Source of the DNA: Candidatus Rokuibacteriota bacterium | GTDB lineage: Bacteria; Methylomirabilota; Methylomirabilia; Rokubacteriales; CSP1-6 | NCBI GenBank assembly: GCA_016179925.1 | Contig: JACPCG010000098.1 | Span: 1 to 46,792, forward strand | DNA length: 46,792 nucleotides | Direction: 5' to 3' | Shown: positions 16,305-24,343 of the stretch, one piece after another | How the letters are laid out: each line of letters starts with the position of its first letter | Numbering within the stretch: the first letter of the stretch is position 1 | Notes under the pieces: model-generated | The model's input: the letters and a program-made list of their open reading frames with translations, nothing else | Told to the model about the DNA's origin: nothing | Databases searched by the model: none | Program-made: the position numbers and the translations under genes

Positions 16305-16322
16305 CCCGGACTACTCATGAGC
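16301..16322 (+). repeat. solo copy of the repeat-element outer terminal sequence
   Basis: CTAGCCCGGACTACTCATGA(GC) overlaps the methyltransferase stop and matches the outer ends of copies 1 and 3 (consensus CGGACTnyTCATGAAC). No partner end, inner arm or core follows, so it looks like a relic or a solo end. Confidence 0.6.
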
Positions 16323-16347
16323 GCACCAGCAGGGGGCTCAGCGTGGC

Positions 16348-16377
16348 TTGACATGCGTCACCCCCTGTCACTATGCT
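16348..16377 (+). promoter_or_regulatory. sigma70-type promoter of the RRM gene
   Basis: TTGACA (16348-16353), an 18-base spacer and TATGCT (16372-16377) precede an untranslated leader of about 60 bases. The leader ends with AGGAGGG seven bases before the ATG. This is the best consensus promoter in the window and suits a highly expressed small RNA-binding protein. Confidence 0.75.
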
Positions 16378-16445
16378 CTCACGCGGGAGGCTGTAAGTAG
16401 TTGTCCCTATGCCGCCGCTTTCGTTAGGGCTAGGAGGGTCGCGCG

Positions 16446-16778
16446 ATGGCCGCAAAGTTGTTCGTGGGTAACCTCTCCTTCCAGGCCACGGAGGAGGATC
16501 TTCGCGAGCTGTTCGCGCAGGCCGGGACCGTCGAGACGGTTCGGATCATCACCGACCAGTTCACGGGCCGGCCGCGCGGGTTCGGGTTCGTTGAGATGGC
16601 GACGAAGGAAGAAGCCACCAAGGCGATCGAGATGCTGAACGGGCGCCTTTTCCGGGACCGGAATCTCGTCGTGGACGAAGCGCGCCCGCAGCCGCAGCGC
16701 GGTGCCGGCGGTCCTCGCGGCGATCGCGGTCCTCGTCCCGGCGGCGGGGGTCCAGGCGGGGGAGGCTGGCGCCGCTAG
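16446..16778 (+). CDS. RRM-domain RNA-binding protein, glycine-rich
   Basis: 110 residues. RNP2 is LFVGNLSF at residues 4-11 and RNP1 is RGFGFVEM near residue 43, which together define one RRM. A short tail rich in Gly, Arg and Pro (residues 83-110) follows. Such proteins (Rbp type of cyanobacteria and many GC-rich bacteria) bind single-stranded RNA and often respond to cold. It is a single-gene unit with its own promoter and intrinsic terminator. Confidence 0.95.
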   Translation: MAAKLFVGNLSFQATEEDLRELFAQAGTVETVRIITDQFTGRPRGFGFVEMATKEEATKAIEMLNGRLFRDRNLVVDEARPQPQRGAGGPRGDRGPRPGGGGPGGGGWRR

Positions 16779-16796
16779 AACGCGGAGCACTGACGA

Positions 16797-16826
16797 CCCG
16801 GGGGCCGCGAGGTCCCCGGGTTTTTT
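16797..16826 (+). terminator. intrinsic terminator of the RRM gene
   Basis: CCCGGGG and CCCCGGG form a 7-bp GC stem around a 10-base loop, followed directly by TTTTTT. It begins 18 bases after the RRM stop. Confidence 0.93.
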
Positions 16827-16848
16827 CTTGACATGGAGCACTCAACAG

Positions 16849-17844
16849 ATGACGACAGGCAAGCGGTCGGAGATCAGGCCCGGCGTGCCCGCCCCTGGAA
16901 TGGCGGGGCGGATGGGAGCGTCGATCGACGCGCGACGGGGCGTGGAGTATCGCGAGCTTCGGGCCGCGAGTCTCGTGAATCGCTTCAACGGGCGGCCGAT
17001 GCCCTTCGGCTGGACGGTGAATCCCTATCGCGGATGCGAGATGGCCTGTCGGTACTGCTATGCCCGCTACACCCACGAGTTCCTCGGGCAGAACGACCCG
17101 GAAGCGTTCGAGCGGTGCGTCTGGGTGAAGAAGACCAACCGTGTTGCGCTGGTCGCCGAGTTGAGGCGCGCCAGGAAGAGCGGGCGTCTCGTCGCCCTCG
17201 GGACGGCGACGGATCCCTACCAGCCTGCCGAGGCGAGGTTCGAGGTCACGCGGCGCCTGCTCGAGGCGGCACGCGACGTCCCCGGCGTGAGGCTCTCGAT
17301 CACCACGAAGGGAACGCTCGTCGCGCGCGACGCGGAACTCCTCGCCGAGATCGCGCGGGGCTCGGAGCTCTCGGTGAACTTCTCGATCACGACGGCCGAT
17401 CCCGCACTCGCGCGGCGTCTCGAGCCCCGGGCCCCCCGCCCCGACTTGCGCTTCGGCGCGATGGCAGCGCTGGTAGGGGCGGGAATCGAGACGCGCCTCT
17501 TCGTGATGCCGGTCCTGCCGCTCATCACCGACGGCGAGGACAACCTCCGGGCTCTCCTCGGCGCGGCGCGCGCCGCGGGCGCCTCCACCGCCGAGTCCAA
17601 CGTGCTGTTCCTCCGCGCCGGCACGCGCGAGACGTTCTTCGCGTTCCTCGCCGCCGAGTTTCCGCAGCTCGTGCCGGAGTACGAGCGGCTCTACGCAGGC
17701 TCCGCATACGCGGCGCGGAGGTGCGTCGCCGAGATCGAGGCCCGCGTGAGCCGGCTGTCGAACGAAGCGGGATTCCCGGCCCGCCGCCTCTGCGACCGGC
17801 CCGATGATGGCCGACGCGGACGGCAGCTCTCCCTCGTCTGGTGA
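16849..17844 (+). CDS. radical SAM protein, SPL/Rv2578c-like
   Basis: 331 residues from the ATG at 16849. Three cysteines in CEMACRYC (about residues 63-70) form the 4Fe-4S/SAM site, preceded by FGWTVNPYRG, typical of the spore-photoproduct-lyase-like radical SAM group (COG1533). GTATDPYQPAE and SITTKGTLVARD are characteristic. True SPL activity is doubtful because homologues are common in non-spore-formers; the substrate is unknown. The C-terminus QLSLVW resembles a clamp-binding motif, an unusual feature shared with the polymerase encoded opposite. Confidence 0.88.
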   Translation: MTTGKRSEIRPGVPAPGMAGRMGASIDARRGVEYRELRAASLVNRFNGRPMPFGWTVNPYRGCEMACRYCYARYTHEFLGQNDPEAFERCVWVKKTNRVALVAELRRARKSGRLVALGTATDPYQPAEARFEVTRRLLEAARDVPGVRLSITTKGTLVARDAELLAEIARGSELSVNFSITTADPALARRLEPRAPRPDLRFGAMAALVGAGIETRLFVMPVLPLITDGEDNLRALLGAARAAGASTAESNVLFLRAGTRETFFAFLAAEFPQLVPEYERLYAGSAYAARRCVAEIEARVSRLSNEAGFPARRLCDRPDDGRRGRQLSLVW

Positions 17845-17854
17845 GGGAGCGCCG

Positions 17855-17878
17855 CTTCTGAGGCGAGCGCCTCAGAAG
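17855..17878. terminator. bidirectional hairpin between convergent genes
   Basis: A perfect 10-bp inverted repeat, CTTCTGAGGC/GCCTCAGAAG, has a 4-base loop. It lies between the radical SAM stop and the polymerase stop and overlaps the latter. There is no long T-run on either strand, so termination strength is uncertain. Confidence 0.6.
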
Positions 17879-20139
17879 AGGGAGAGCTGGCTCCGGGTCT
17901 CGGGCTCGTCGGCGTACGGGCGGAGCCCGTCGAACTCGGTGAACGCCCGGAAGCGCTCCCAGACCTCGCGGACCTTGGCCTTGTAGTGCTCCACGTTCTC
18001 GTCGGGCCGGGCCGGGTCCCAGTCGCTCGCGAGCCGCGCGTACTCGTTGACGGCGACGCCCGCGGTCCGGCCGGCGACGTAGTAGGAGATCTGGTCGCCG
18101 GGCTGCACGGCGCGTCCGGACGCGATCGCGAGCTCATAGGGCGCCGACGGCGGCCGCGCGCCCGCGGCGACCTTCGCCCGGTACGCGTCGAGCGAGTCCT
18201 GGAGCGTCTCCGTCCGCGCGAAGACGCGCGGCGCGACGCGGTGGGCGGCGAAGTCCTCGAGCCATCCGTCCACGATCCGCCGGACCTCGTGGGGCCGGCC
18301 CGCGAGCAGCGCGCGCACGATCTGCTCGATGAGCTGGCGCAGGAACGGCTCGAGCCCGCGCGAGCGAAAGGCGGAGCCCTTGAGGAAGAGGCGCCCGCGC
18401 TCGTCGAGGAGCGCGTAGGTCTTCATCTTGTAGCTGAACATCGCGGGGTAGCGGCCGTCGAGCTCGAGCTGGAGCCCGGGCGGCAGGCCCTCCGCGATCC
18501 GCTCGAGGAGCGCCTCGTCGGCGGCGGGAGCGTGGCCGGGCGGCGGGACGAAATAGACGCCGTCCGTGTCCGCCTCGACCGGGGTCGCGCCGAGCCCGGC
18601 CAGCCGCTCGAGGAGGGTGGTCAGGACGGCGCGGCCCTCGGCGGTCACGCGGTTGGCGGCGTCGAAGTCGTTCCAGTGGCCGCTCGAGAACGCCAGGTAG
18701 CCGTAGAAGGCGTTGGTGAGGATCTTGAACGACTGCTGGAGCGCCAGGAGGTGGGCGCGCTCGCGGGCGTCGCCGCTGTCGCGCGCCAGGCGCTTGGCGC
18801 GGACGCGGAACTGGTACAGGTGGCGCAGCAGCTCCGTGAACACGCCGAGCGCGTCGGAGGCGGGCGCGATGGGCCCGGCGAGCATCAGCGACGGGTAGAG
18901 CGAGGTGACGTCCACGTGGAGGACCGGCCGCGCGACGCCCTGGTGAAGGACCGCGGTGTAGCCGCCGCCGACCGGGGCCACCGGTCGCGGCAGGGGGACC
19001 GCCTGGCCGCGGCGGAGGTACTCGCGGAGCATGAGCGCGTCGATCTTCGCCGCGGCACCGCGGAGCGTGCACGACTGGTAGTCGAAGGGGACGACCTGCG
19101 CCTGGGCGAAGTACGGCGGCGCCAGGACGGAGGCGACGCCGAGCGTCTCGACGGCATCGTCCGCCGCGTACGCCATGAGTCTCTCGGGCGCTTCCGTGAA
19201 CTCGCGGGAGATGCGTGAGGGATCCAGGTACGTGCGCTCGGGCGCGGCGGCGCCGAAATGGCGGGCGAGGTCCTTCAGGCCGAAGCCCGGCAGGTCGCGC
19301 GTGCCCGCATCGTGGAGCATGGCGAGCATCCAGGTGTCCACGATGTGGCGGCCGGCGACTTCCCAGCGGCGGTAGCCGATCGTCCGCTCCGCGATCTGGA
19401 GTCGCGAGACGCGGCCGCTGAGCGCGCTTCCGTCGCGCCCCCAGGCCAGCGCGATCCCGTGGCGCCTGGCCCGCGCCTCGAGGTACTCGAGGTCGAAGCG
19501 GAAGATGTTGTGCCCTTCGATGACGTCCGGGTCGCGCTCGCGGATCAGGCGGGTGCACTCCCCGAGGAGCCCGGGCTCGTCGAGGCGGTCGCCGCGCACG
19601 ACGTGGCGGAAGCCTGTCGAGTCGGCGAGGGCGATCGCGACGATCCGGTCGCCCGGGCGCGCTGCGCTCGGGAACTCGTGGCCCTCGGTCGTGAGCACCT
19701 CGATGTCGAGCGCCAGGCGCCGGAGGTCTTCGAACCCGAGGCCGCCGAAGGACGTCCGGCCGGTGAGGAGGAGGTACTGGTGGACCGGATCGGGGAAGAA
19801 GCGGTACGGGGCCGACGGCGCGTTGGCCGGCTGGCCGCTCGCCTCCCGGCACCTGTCACGCGCCGCAAGGGCGTCGCCCCACGCGCCGAAGCGGGCGAGC
19901 CGGCGCAGCTCGCCCGGGCCCGCCAGGGGCTCGATCGAGACGAGTCCGGGCGCACCCCTCACGAGATCGGCGTCGGCCAGCAGGAGAAACGGCAAGAACG
20001 GCACCAGCTCGCTGGTGACCGTGTCGCCCTCGCGGCGATAGAGGGTGAGCGCACGGCCGCCGTCGGCCAGCGCGTAGGCGAGGAGCCCGGGGGTCGGGTC
20101 GCGCCCGAAGAGGAGTGGTGCCCGCTCCAGGGTGAGCAC
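17872..20139 (-). CDS. family B DNA polymerase (PolB/Pol II-like)
   Basis: 755 residues from a GTG. The 3'-5' exonuclease motifs are LALDIEV (Exo I, about residue 145), EGHNIFRFDLEYL (Exo II) and YAADDAVET (Exo III). Polymerase motifs are DVTSLYPSLM (A), LQQSFKILTNAFYGYL (B) and EADTDGVYF (C), with both catalytic Asp present. So proofreading and synthesis both look intact. The last residues QLSLF are a canonical beta-clamp-binding pentapeptide. Related enzymes act in repair or translesion synthesis. The start directly follows the TAA of a small upstream gene, implying coupled translation. Confidence 0.95.
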   Translation of the reverse strand: MLTLERAPLLFGRDPTPGLLAYALADGGRALTLYRREGDTVTSELVPFLPFLLLADADLVRGAPGLVSIEPLAGPGELRRLARFGAWGDALAARDRCREASGQPANAPSAPYRFFPDPVHQYLLLTGRTSFGGLGFEDLRRLALDIEVLTTEGHEFPSAARPGDRIVAIALADSTGFRHVVRGDRLDEPGLLGECTRLIRERDPDVIEGHNIFRFDLEYLEARARRHGIALAWGRDGSALSGRVSRLQIAERTIGYRRWEVAGRHIVDTWMLAMLHDAGTRDLPGFGLKDLARHFGAAAPERTYLDPSRISREFTEAPERLMAYAADDAVETLGVASVLAPPYFAQAQVVPFDYQSCTLRGAAAKIDALMLREYLRRGQAVPLPRPVAPVGGGYTAVLHQGVARPVLHVDVTSLYPSLMLAGPIAPASDALGVFTELLRHLYQFRVRAKRLARDSGDARERAHLLALQQSFKILTNAFYGYLAFSSGHWNDFDAANRVTAEGRAVLTTLLERLAGLGATPVEADTDGVYFVPPPGHAPAADEALLERIAEGLPPGLQLELDGRYPAMFSYKMKTYALLDERGRLFLKGSAFRSRGLEPFLRQLIEQIVRALLAGRPHEVRRIVDGWLEDFAAHRVAPRVFARTETLQDSLDAYRAKVAAGARPPSAPYELAIASGRAVQPGDQISYYVAGRTAGVAVNEYARLASDWDPARPDENVEHYKAKVREVWERFRAFTEFDGLRPYADEPETRSQLSLF

Positions 20140-20427
20140 TTAGAGGTCGAGGTGGACCTTCCCGAAGAGCTCGTCGCCCTGTTTGGCGGCGCACTTTGCG
20201 CCCTCGAGGGCGGGGAGACTCCACGCCGCGAAGCCCTCGTGGGGCCACGGCGTGAAGCGAATGCCGTCGGCCGCCGACATCTGCGCGCATCGGCGCCAGC
20301 CCTCCTCGCGGTACGTGCCCTTGAAGCGCGCGGAAGGGTCGGGCACCGGTCGCAGCGGGAACGCGCGCGATTCGATGCGCACGGAGAGATAGTCGGAGTA
20401 CGCGACGACGCGGACGGGGCGGCTCAC
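20140..20427 (-). CDS. 95-residue protein of unknown function, coupled to the polymerase gene
   Basis: I do not recognise the family. The sequence is soluble and mixed, with a hydrophobic core pattern (VRVVAYSDYLSVRIESRAF), three Trp, and two Cys that do not form a CxxC pair. There is no signal peptide or helix-turn-helix that I can see. Its TAA stop touches the polymerase GTG with no gap, so the two should be co-translated. It may therefore support the polymerase, but nothing in the sequence shows how. Confidence 0.6.
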   Translation of the reverse strand: MSRPVRVVAYSDYLSVRIESRAFPLRPVPDPSARFKGTYREEGWRRCAQMSAADGIRFTPWPHEGFAAWSLPALEGAKCAAKQGDELFGKVHLDL

Positions 20428-20433
20428 GGCGCC

Positions 20434-20459
20434 AGCATACGCGGGTCGCGGTGTATGCT
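20434..20459. promoter_or_regulatory. symmetrical divergent promoter/operator region
   Basis: AGCATAC (20434-20440) and GTATGCT (20453-20459) form a 7-bp inverted repeat. Each arm supplies a TATGCT -10-like box pointing outward, about 6 bases before the ATG of the lipoprotein gene and before the start of the small polymerase-linked gene. Either a divergent leaderless promoter pair or a repressor site would fit. No -35 boxes are evident. Confidence 0.4.
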
Positions 20460-20465
20460 CAACCC

Positions 20466-21305
20466 ATGCTCCGGCGCGCGCTCGGAGTGCTGCTCGTCTC
20501 GACGGTACTCGGCGGCTGCGCCGCCGCCACTCTCTCCTTTCCGAACCCCGGCAAGCCCCTGGAGGTGCCCGCGTGGGAGTATCGGCCCGAGGGCGCAGGC
20601 CCGTTCCCGGCCGTCGTGCTCCTGCACGGCTGCCACGGCGTGTCGGCCTCGAACCACGAGTGGGCGCGGTGGTTCCGCGACCAGGGCTATGTCGCCCTCA
20701 TCGTGGACAGCTGGGGCGCACGCGACATCGGCCGTGGGTGCGACGCGGACACGCCGGAGCTGCCGCCCACGGAGCGGTTCGACGATGTCGTGGGCGCGCT
20801 CAGGTTCCTCCACGGCCGGTCCTACGTGGATCGCGCGCGGATCGGCGCCATCGGCTGGTCGAACGGCGGGGTCTACGCCATTGCGGTGATCAACGGCCCG
20901 AGCCTCGAGCGGGCGCGCCGGCGCGGCGTCACGCTGCCCGAGCCGGGCTTCCGCGCGTCGGTGGGCGTGCATCCCGGCGGGTGCTTCTCGCTCGTGAACG
21001 AGCTGGTGACGCGGCCCCTCCTCGTCCTGATGGGTGACGCGGATGACTGGACGATTCCCGGGCCGTGCGTCGAGATGGTGGCGAACATGCGGCGCCGCGG
21101 CGCCGACGCCACGATCGTCCTTTACCCCGGCGCCTATCATTACTTCGACGTGGTCGGCCAGCCGCTCGCGTACCTGCCCGAGGTCGGCAACCGCAACAAG
21201 CCGGGGGAGTGCTGCGGCGCGACGGTCGGGTACGACCCCGCCGCGGCGGCCGACGCCCGTCGCCGCGTCGCCGAGTTCTTCGGCTATCATCTGAGGCACA
21301 GGTAG
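20466..21305 (+). CDS. dienelactone-hydrolase-like lipoprotein (alpha/beta hydrolase)
   Basis: 279 residues. A signal peptide ends in the lipobox LGGC, so the mature protein is probably lipid-anchored. The hydrolase fold is clear: VVLLHGCHG oxyanion loop, nucleophile Ser in GWSNGG, acid in MGDADDW, and His in YHYFD. The DLH family cleaves dienelactones and other small esters. Several extra Cys (GCD, GGCF, GPC, GECCG) suggest disulfides, consistent with export. An ATG 15 bases upstream in frame would give a less typical signal. Confidence 0.82.
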   Translation: MLRRALGVLLVSTVLGGCAAATLSFPNPGKPLEVPAWEYRPEGAGPFPAVVLLHGCHGVSASNHEWARWFRDQGYVALIVDSWGARDIGRGCDADTPELPPTERFDDVVGALRFLHGRSYVDRARIGAIGWSNGGVYAIAVINGPSLERARRRGVTLPEPGFRASVGVHPGGCFSLVNELVTRPLLVLMGDADDWTIPGPCVEMVANMRRRGADATIVLYPGAYHYFDVVGQPLAYLPEVGNRNKPGECCGATVGYDPAAAADARRRVAEFFGYHLRHR

Positions 21306-21314
21306 GGATCGCCC

Positions 21315-22220
21315 ATGGACGCCTCCGTCGAGCTGGTCAAGCATCTGCTGCAATCCGTCGTGTACATCCACGCGACGGTGCCGCGCGAGCACCCGTCCAC
21401 GCGGATCCTCGGCGACGAGCGGATGGGCAGCGGCGTCATCGTGGACTCCTCCGGGCTGATCCTGACGGTCAACTACGTGGTGATGGGGGGCCAGTCCGTC
21501 GACGTCACGTTCCAGAAGGGCCGGCGCGTCAAGGGCGAGGTCGTCGCCCAGGACTATGAGGTCGGCCTGGCCCTCGTGCGGGTCAAGCGCCAGGGGCTGC
21601 CCGCGGTGCGGCTCGGCTCGGGCGACGCGCTCGAGCGCGGCGATGCCGTAATCAGCCTCGCGGCGATCGGCGCGCAGGAGCGCCGCATCGCAGGCGGCGT
21701 CGTCACCTACCTCGGCGAGTTCGAGGCGTACTGGGAGTACCTGCTCGAGCGCGGCATCGTGTCGAGCGCGCCGAACCCGGGCTTCGGCGGCGGAGGGCTC
21801 TTCGCCATGACGGGCGCCATGGTGGGCACCCTCTACCTGAACCTGAGCGAGATCGCGCGCAACTCGCTCGCGATCCCGGTGGATTTCTACCGCGCGCACG
21901 AGCAGGAGCTGCTGCGCTACGGCCGCGTCGTGAGCCGCCCGCGGCGCGCGTGGCTCGGCGTCTTCGCCCATGCCCTGGAGGAGGGCGTGGTGGTGGCGGG
22001 CGTGGTGCCCGACGGGCCCGGCGACCGGAGCGGGCTCCAGGAGGGCGACCTGATCGTCTCGGTCAACGCCGAGGAAGTGGCGACGCGCCGCGACCTCTAC
22101 CTTTCCCTCTGGCGGCACGAGCCCGGCGAGTCGCTGACGCTCGAGGTGATGCGCGAGAAGAAGGTGCGGCGGTTCGAGGTGAAGGGCGGCGACCGCGCCT
22201 ACTTCTTCCGCCCCCAGTGA
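21315..22220 (+). CDS. HtrA/DegP-like protein with PDZ domain but no catalytic triad
   Basis: 301 residues. The trypsin-like fold is recognisable (GSGVIVDSSGLILTVNYVV), but all three catalytic positions are changed. The His position is Tyr54 in TVNYVV, the Asp position is Gly84 in YEVGLALV, and the Ser loop (normally GNSGGP) reads GFGGGG with Gly158. A complete PDZ domain follows (about residues 205-295: WLGVFAHALEEGVVVAGVVP, GLQEGDLIVSVN). There is no signal peptide. It is probably a regulatory or scaffold pseudoprotease, and the open frame is intact, so this is not simple decay. It overlaps the YihY gene by four bases. Confidence 0.82.
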   Translation: MDASVELVKHLLQSVVYIHATVPREHPSTRILGDERMGSGVIVDSSGLILTVNYVVMGGQSVDVTFQKGRRVKGEVVAQDYEVGLALVRVKRQGLPAVRLGSGDALERGDAVISLAAIGAQERRIAGGVVTYLGEFEAYWEYLLERGIVSSAPNPGFGGGGLFAMTGAMVGTLYLNLSEIARNSLAIPVDFYRAHEQELLRYGRVVSRPRRAWLGVFAHALEEGVVVAGVVPDGPGDRSGLQEGDLIVSVNAEEVATRRDLYLSLWRHEPGESLTLEVMREKKVRRFEVKGGDRAYFFRPQ

Positions 22221-23014
22221 GCGGCCCCGGCAGAGTCATCTCCCGCTTCCTCGCGGCCGACGGCTTCTTCCTCAGCGCCGGACTGGCCTTCGTCTTCCTG
22301 CTGTGCATGATCCCGATCCTGCTGCTGGGCGTCTCGGTGGTCGGCTTCGTGGTGTCCACCGAGCAGGCCGCGCGCGAGGTCGTGGGGCAGCTCACCCGCC
22401 ACTTTCCCGTCTACCAGAGGCAGATCACGCGCGCCCTGGTCCGGATCGTGGAGGCCCGCACGGTATCGGGCCTCGTCGGCACCGGTGTCCTCGTCCTGGT
22501 CTCGACGCCGCTCTTCGGCACCTCGCGCCTCGTCCTGCACCGGCTCCTCGGCGTCAAGGCCGGCGGAAGCTTCGTGCGCAATCTGGTCGTGGACTCGGGG
22601 ATGGTGCTCCTGCTGAGTGTCCTGCTGTTCGTCGCCATCGCCGGGACGTGGCTCTACCACTGGTTCCGGGTGCTCGCCCTCGACGCGCTGCCGCTGCCGC
22701 CGCGGTGGTTCGAGCTGGCGCCGGTCGGCCTGAGCCTGATGTTCTCGACGCTCATGTTCTATCTCGCCTATCGCTACGTCCCGCGGCGGCGGGTGCGCCC
22801 GGGCGCGGCGCTGGCGGGCGCGATTCTCGCGAGCCTGCTCTGGGAGGTCGCGAAGCAGCTGTTCGGGCTGTACATCCTGAACGTGGGGCTCTACGACCAG
22901 ATCTACGGCCCGCTCGGCATTCTCGTCGCGTTCGTGATGTTCGTCTACTACTCCGCGATCGCCTTCGTGTTCTCCGGCGCCTTCGTCGCCGCCCTCGAAT
23001 CCCGCCGCCGCTGA
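22217..23014 (+). CDS. YihY/UPF0761-family membrane protein
   Basis: 265 residues from a GTG overlapping the upstream stop. Six hydrophobic segments are present. Family phrases include ILASLLWEVAKQLFGLYILN, YDQIYGPLGILVAF and YYSAIAFVFSGAF. The family was once called ribonuclease BN, which is now regarded as a misassignment; it is a predicted inner-membrane transporter or flippase-like protein. Coupling to the HtrA-like gene suggests they work together at the membrane (inference). Confidence 0.85.
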   Translation: MSGPGRVISRFLAADGFFLSAGLAFVFLLCMIPILLLGVSVVGFVVSTEQAAREVVGQLTRHFPVYQRQITRALVRIVEARTVSGLVGTGVLVLVSTPLFGTSRLVLHRLLGVKAGGSFVRNLVVDSGMVLLLSVLLFVAIAGTWLYHWFRVLALDALPLPPRWFELAPVGLSLMFSTLMFYLAYRYVPRRRVRPGAALAGAILASLLWEVAKQLFGLYILNVGLYDQIYGPLGILVAFVMFVYYSAIAFVFSGAFVAALESRRR

Positions 23015-23187
23015 CGCCGGGCGCGCGGGTGCGGCCGGGCGCAACACGGGGAGGCGATCGCGCGGGGCGGTTGCTGGCGTGGTCGAAGCGGGCGCTGCGG
23101 CCCCGCCCCGCCCGTTCGGCCCGGCGACCGGCCGGCGGGTGTGCTATCGTGACCCCCGCTTTCTACTCGGCGCCAGAGGAGCGGCTC

Positions 23188-24099
23188 ATGATGCTCAAGG
23201 GGAAGGTGGCGGTGGTGACCGGGGCGGCGCGCGGCATCGGGCGGGAGATCGCCCTCTTGATGGCGCGCCATGGCGCCCAGGTGGTCGTGAACGACTACGG
23301 TGGGTCGGAGGCGGGCGCCGGGGCCTCGCGCCAGCCGGCGGACGAGGTCGTCGACGCCATCAGGAAGGCGGGCGGCCAGGCCGTGCCGAACTATGAGTCG
23401 GTCGCGTCCATGGCCGGCGGGCAAGCGATCATCAAGACCGCGGTGGACGCGTTCGGACGGATCGACATCGTCGTCAACAACGCCGGCATTCTCCGCGACC
23501 GGATGATCTTCAACATGACCGAGGAAGAGTGGGACGGCGTCATCAACACCCACCTCAAGGGCGCGTTCGCCGTGACGCGCGCCGCGGCGCCGCTCATGCG
23601 TGAGCAGAAGTGGGGCCGCTTCATCAACATGACCTCCACCTCGGGCCTCGTCGGCAACGTCGGGCAGGCGAACTACGCCGCCGCGAAGCTCGGCATCGTC
23701 GGGCTCACCAAGGCGACGGCGCTCGACATGGCCCGGTACAACGTCACCGCGAACTGCATCTCGCCCTTCGCCTGGACGCGCATGATCGGCACGATCCCGG
23801 CGGAGACCGAGGCGCAGAAGGCGCGGGTCGAGAAGATCAAGAAGATGTCGCCCGCCCACATCGCGCCCGTCGCGGCGTTCCTGGCAACCGACCAGGCCAA
23901 GGACATCACTGGCCAGATCTTCGGCGTGCGCGGCAAGGAGATCATGCTGTTCGGCCACCATCGCCCGATCATGCGGGTCCACAACGACGAGGGCTGGACG
24001 GTCGAGAAGCTGCTCGACATCTTCCCGGGCACGCTCCAGCACCATCTGGTGCCGAACGTGACGTCGGGCCAGTATTTCAACTACGACCCGCTCGTCTAA
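23188..24099 (+). CDS. short-chain dehydrogenase, 3-hydroxyacyl-CoA dehydrogenase (MFE-2/HSD17B4) type
   Basis: 303 residues. The NAD(P) motif is TGAARGIG, followed by NNAGILRDRM. Catalytic residues are Ser in MTSTSGLVGN and the Tyr-Lys pair in YAAAKLG. The acyl-CoA-type phrase QPADEVVDAIRKAGG and the long C-terminal tail (VEKLLDIFPGTLQHHLVPNV) resemble the hydroxyacyl-CoA dehydrogenase domain of peroxisomal multifunctional enzyme, suggesting beta-oxidation. A 173-base gap precedes it, with AGAGGAG eight bases before the chosen ATG and a possible TATCGT -10 near 23147. Element copy 2 follows it. Confidence 0.88.
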   Translation: MMLKGKVAVVTGAARGIGREIALLMARHGAQVVVNDYGGSEAGAGASRQPADEVVDAIRKAGGQAVPNYESVASMAGGQAIIKTAVDAFGRIDIVVNNAGILRDRMIFNMTEEEWDGVINTHLKGAFAVTRAAAPLMREQKWGRFINMTSTSGLVGNVGQANYAAAKLGIVGLTKATALDMARYNVTANCISPFAWTRMIGTIPAETEAQKARVEKIKKMSPAHIAPVAAFLATDQAKDITGQIFGVRGKEIMLFGHHRPIMRVHNDEGWTVEKLLDIFPGTLQHHLVPNVTSGQYFNYDPLV

Positions 24100-24111
24100 C
24101 GTCCCGTCGCC

Positions 24112-24314
24112 GAACTCATGTCACCCCCCAGGCCCGGGGCCGACGGGCAGGTACGACAGGGGTCGCGGGACCACGCGGCACGCGTCCGCTGCTCCGTCGC
24201 GGCTGGGCTCCATCCGGGCGCGCACGGTCCGCTCGCCCCGCGGCGGGAACGGGTTCCCGCGATCCCTGTCGTACCTGCCCGTCGGCCCCGCCGCGAGGTC
24301 GTCGACATGAGTTC
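24112..24314. repeat. long inverted-repeat intergenic element, copy 2
   Basis: Outer ends GAACTCATGTC (24112-24122) and GACATGAGTTC (24304-24314) are perfect inverted repeats. Inner 35-base arms at 24136-24170 and 24255-24289 pair at 34 positions; the exception would be G-U in RNA. The roughly 85-base core matches copies 1 and 3 with scattered differences. The outer half of the arm (GCCGACGGGCAGGTACGACA) differs from copies 1 and 3, but both arms differ together so pairing is kept. It lies between two plus-strand genes and has no convincing ORF. Confidence 0.9.
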
Positions 24315-24343
24315 ACGGACGCGACGGTAGGGAGGCAGGGCCC

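Noticed and set aside
20451-20465. Earlier ATG (20451) as the start of the lipoprotein gene
   Set aside because: It would lie upstream of or inside the candidate -10 box. The ATG at 20466 gives a standard lipoprotein signal.
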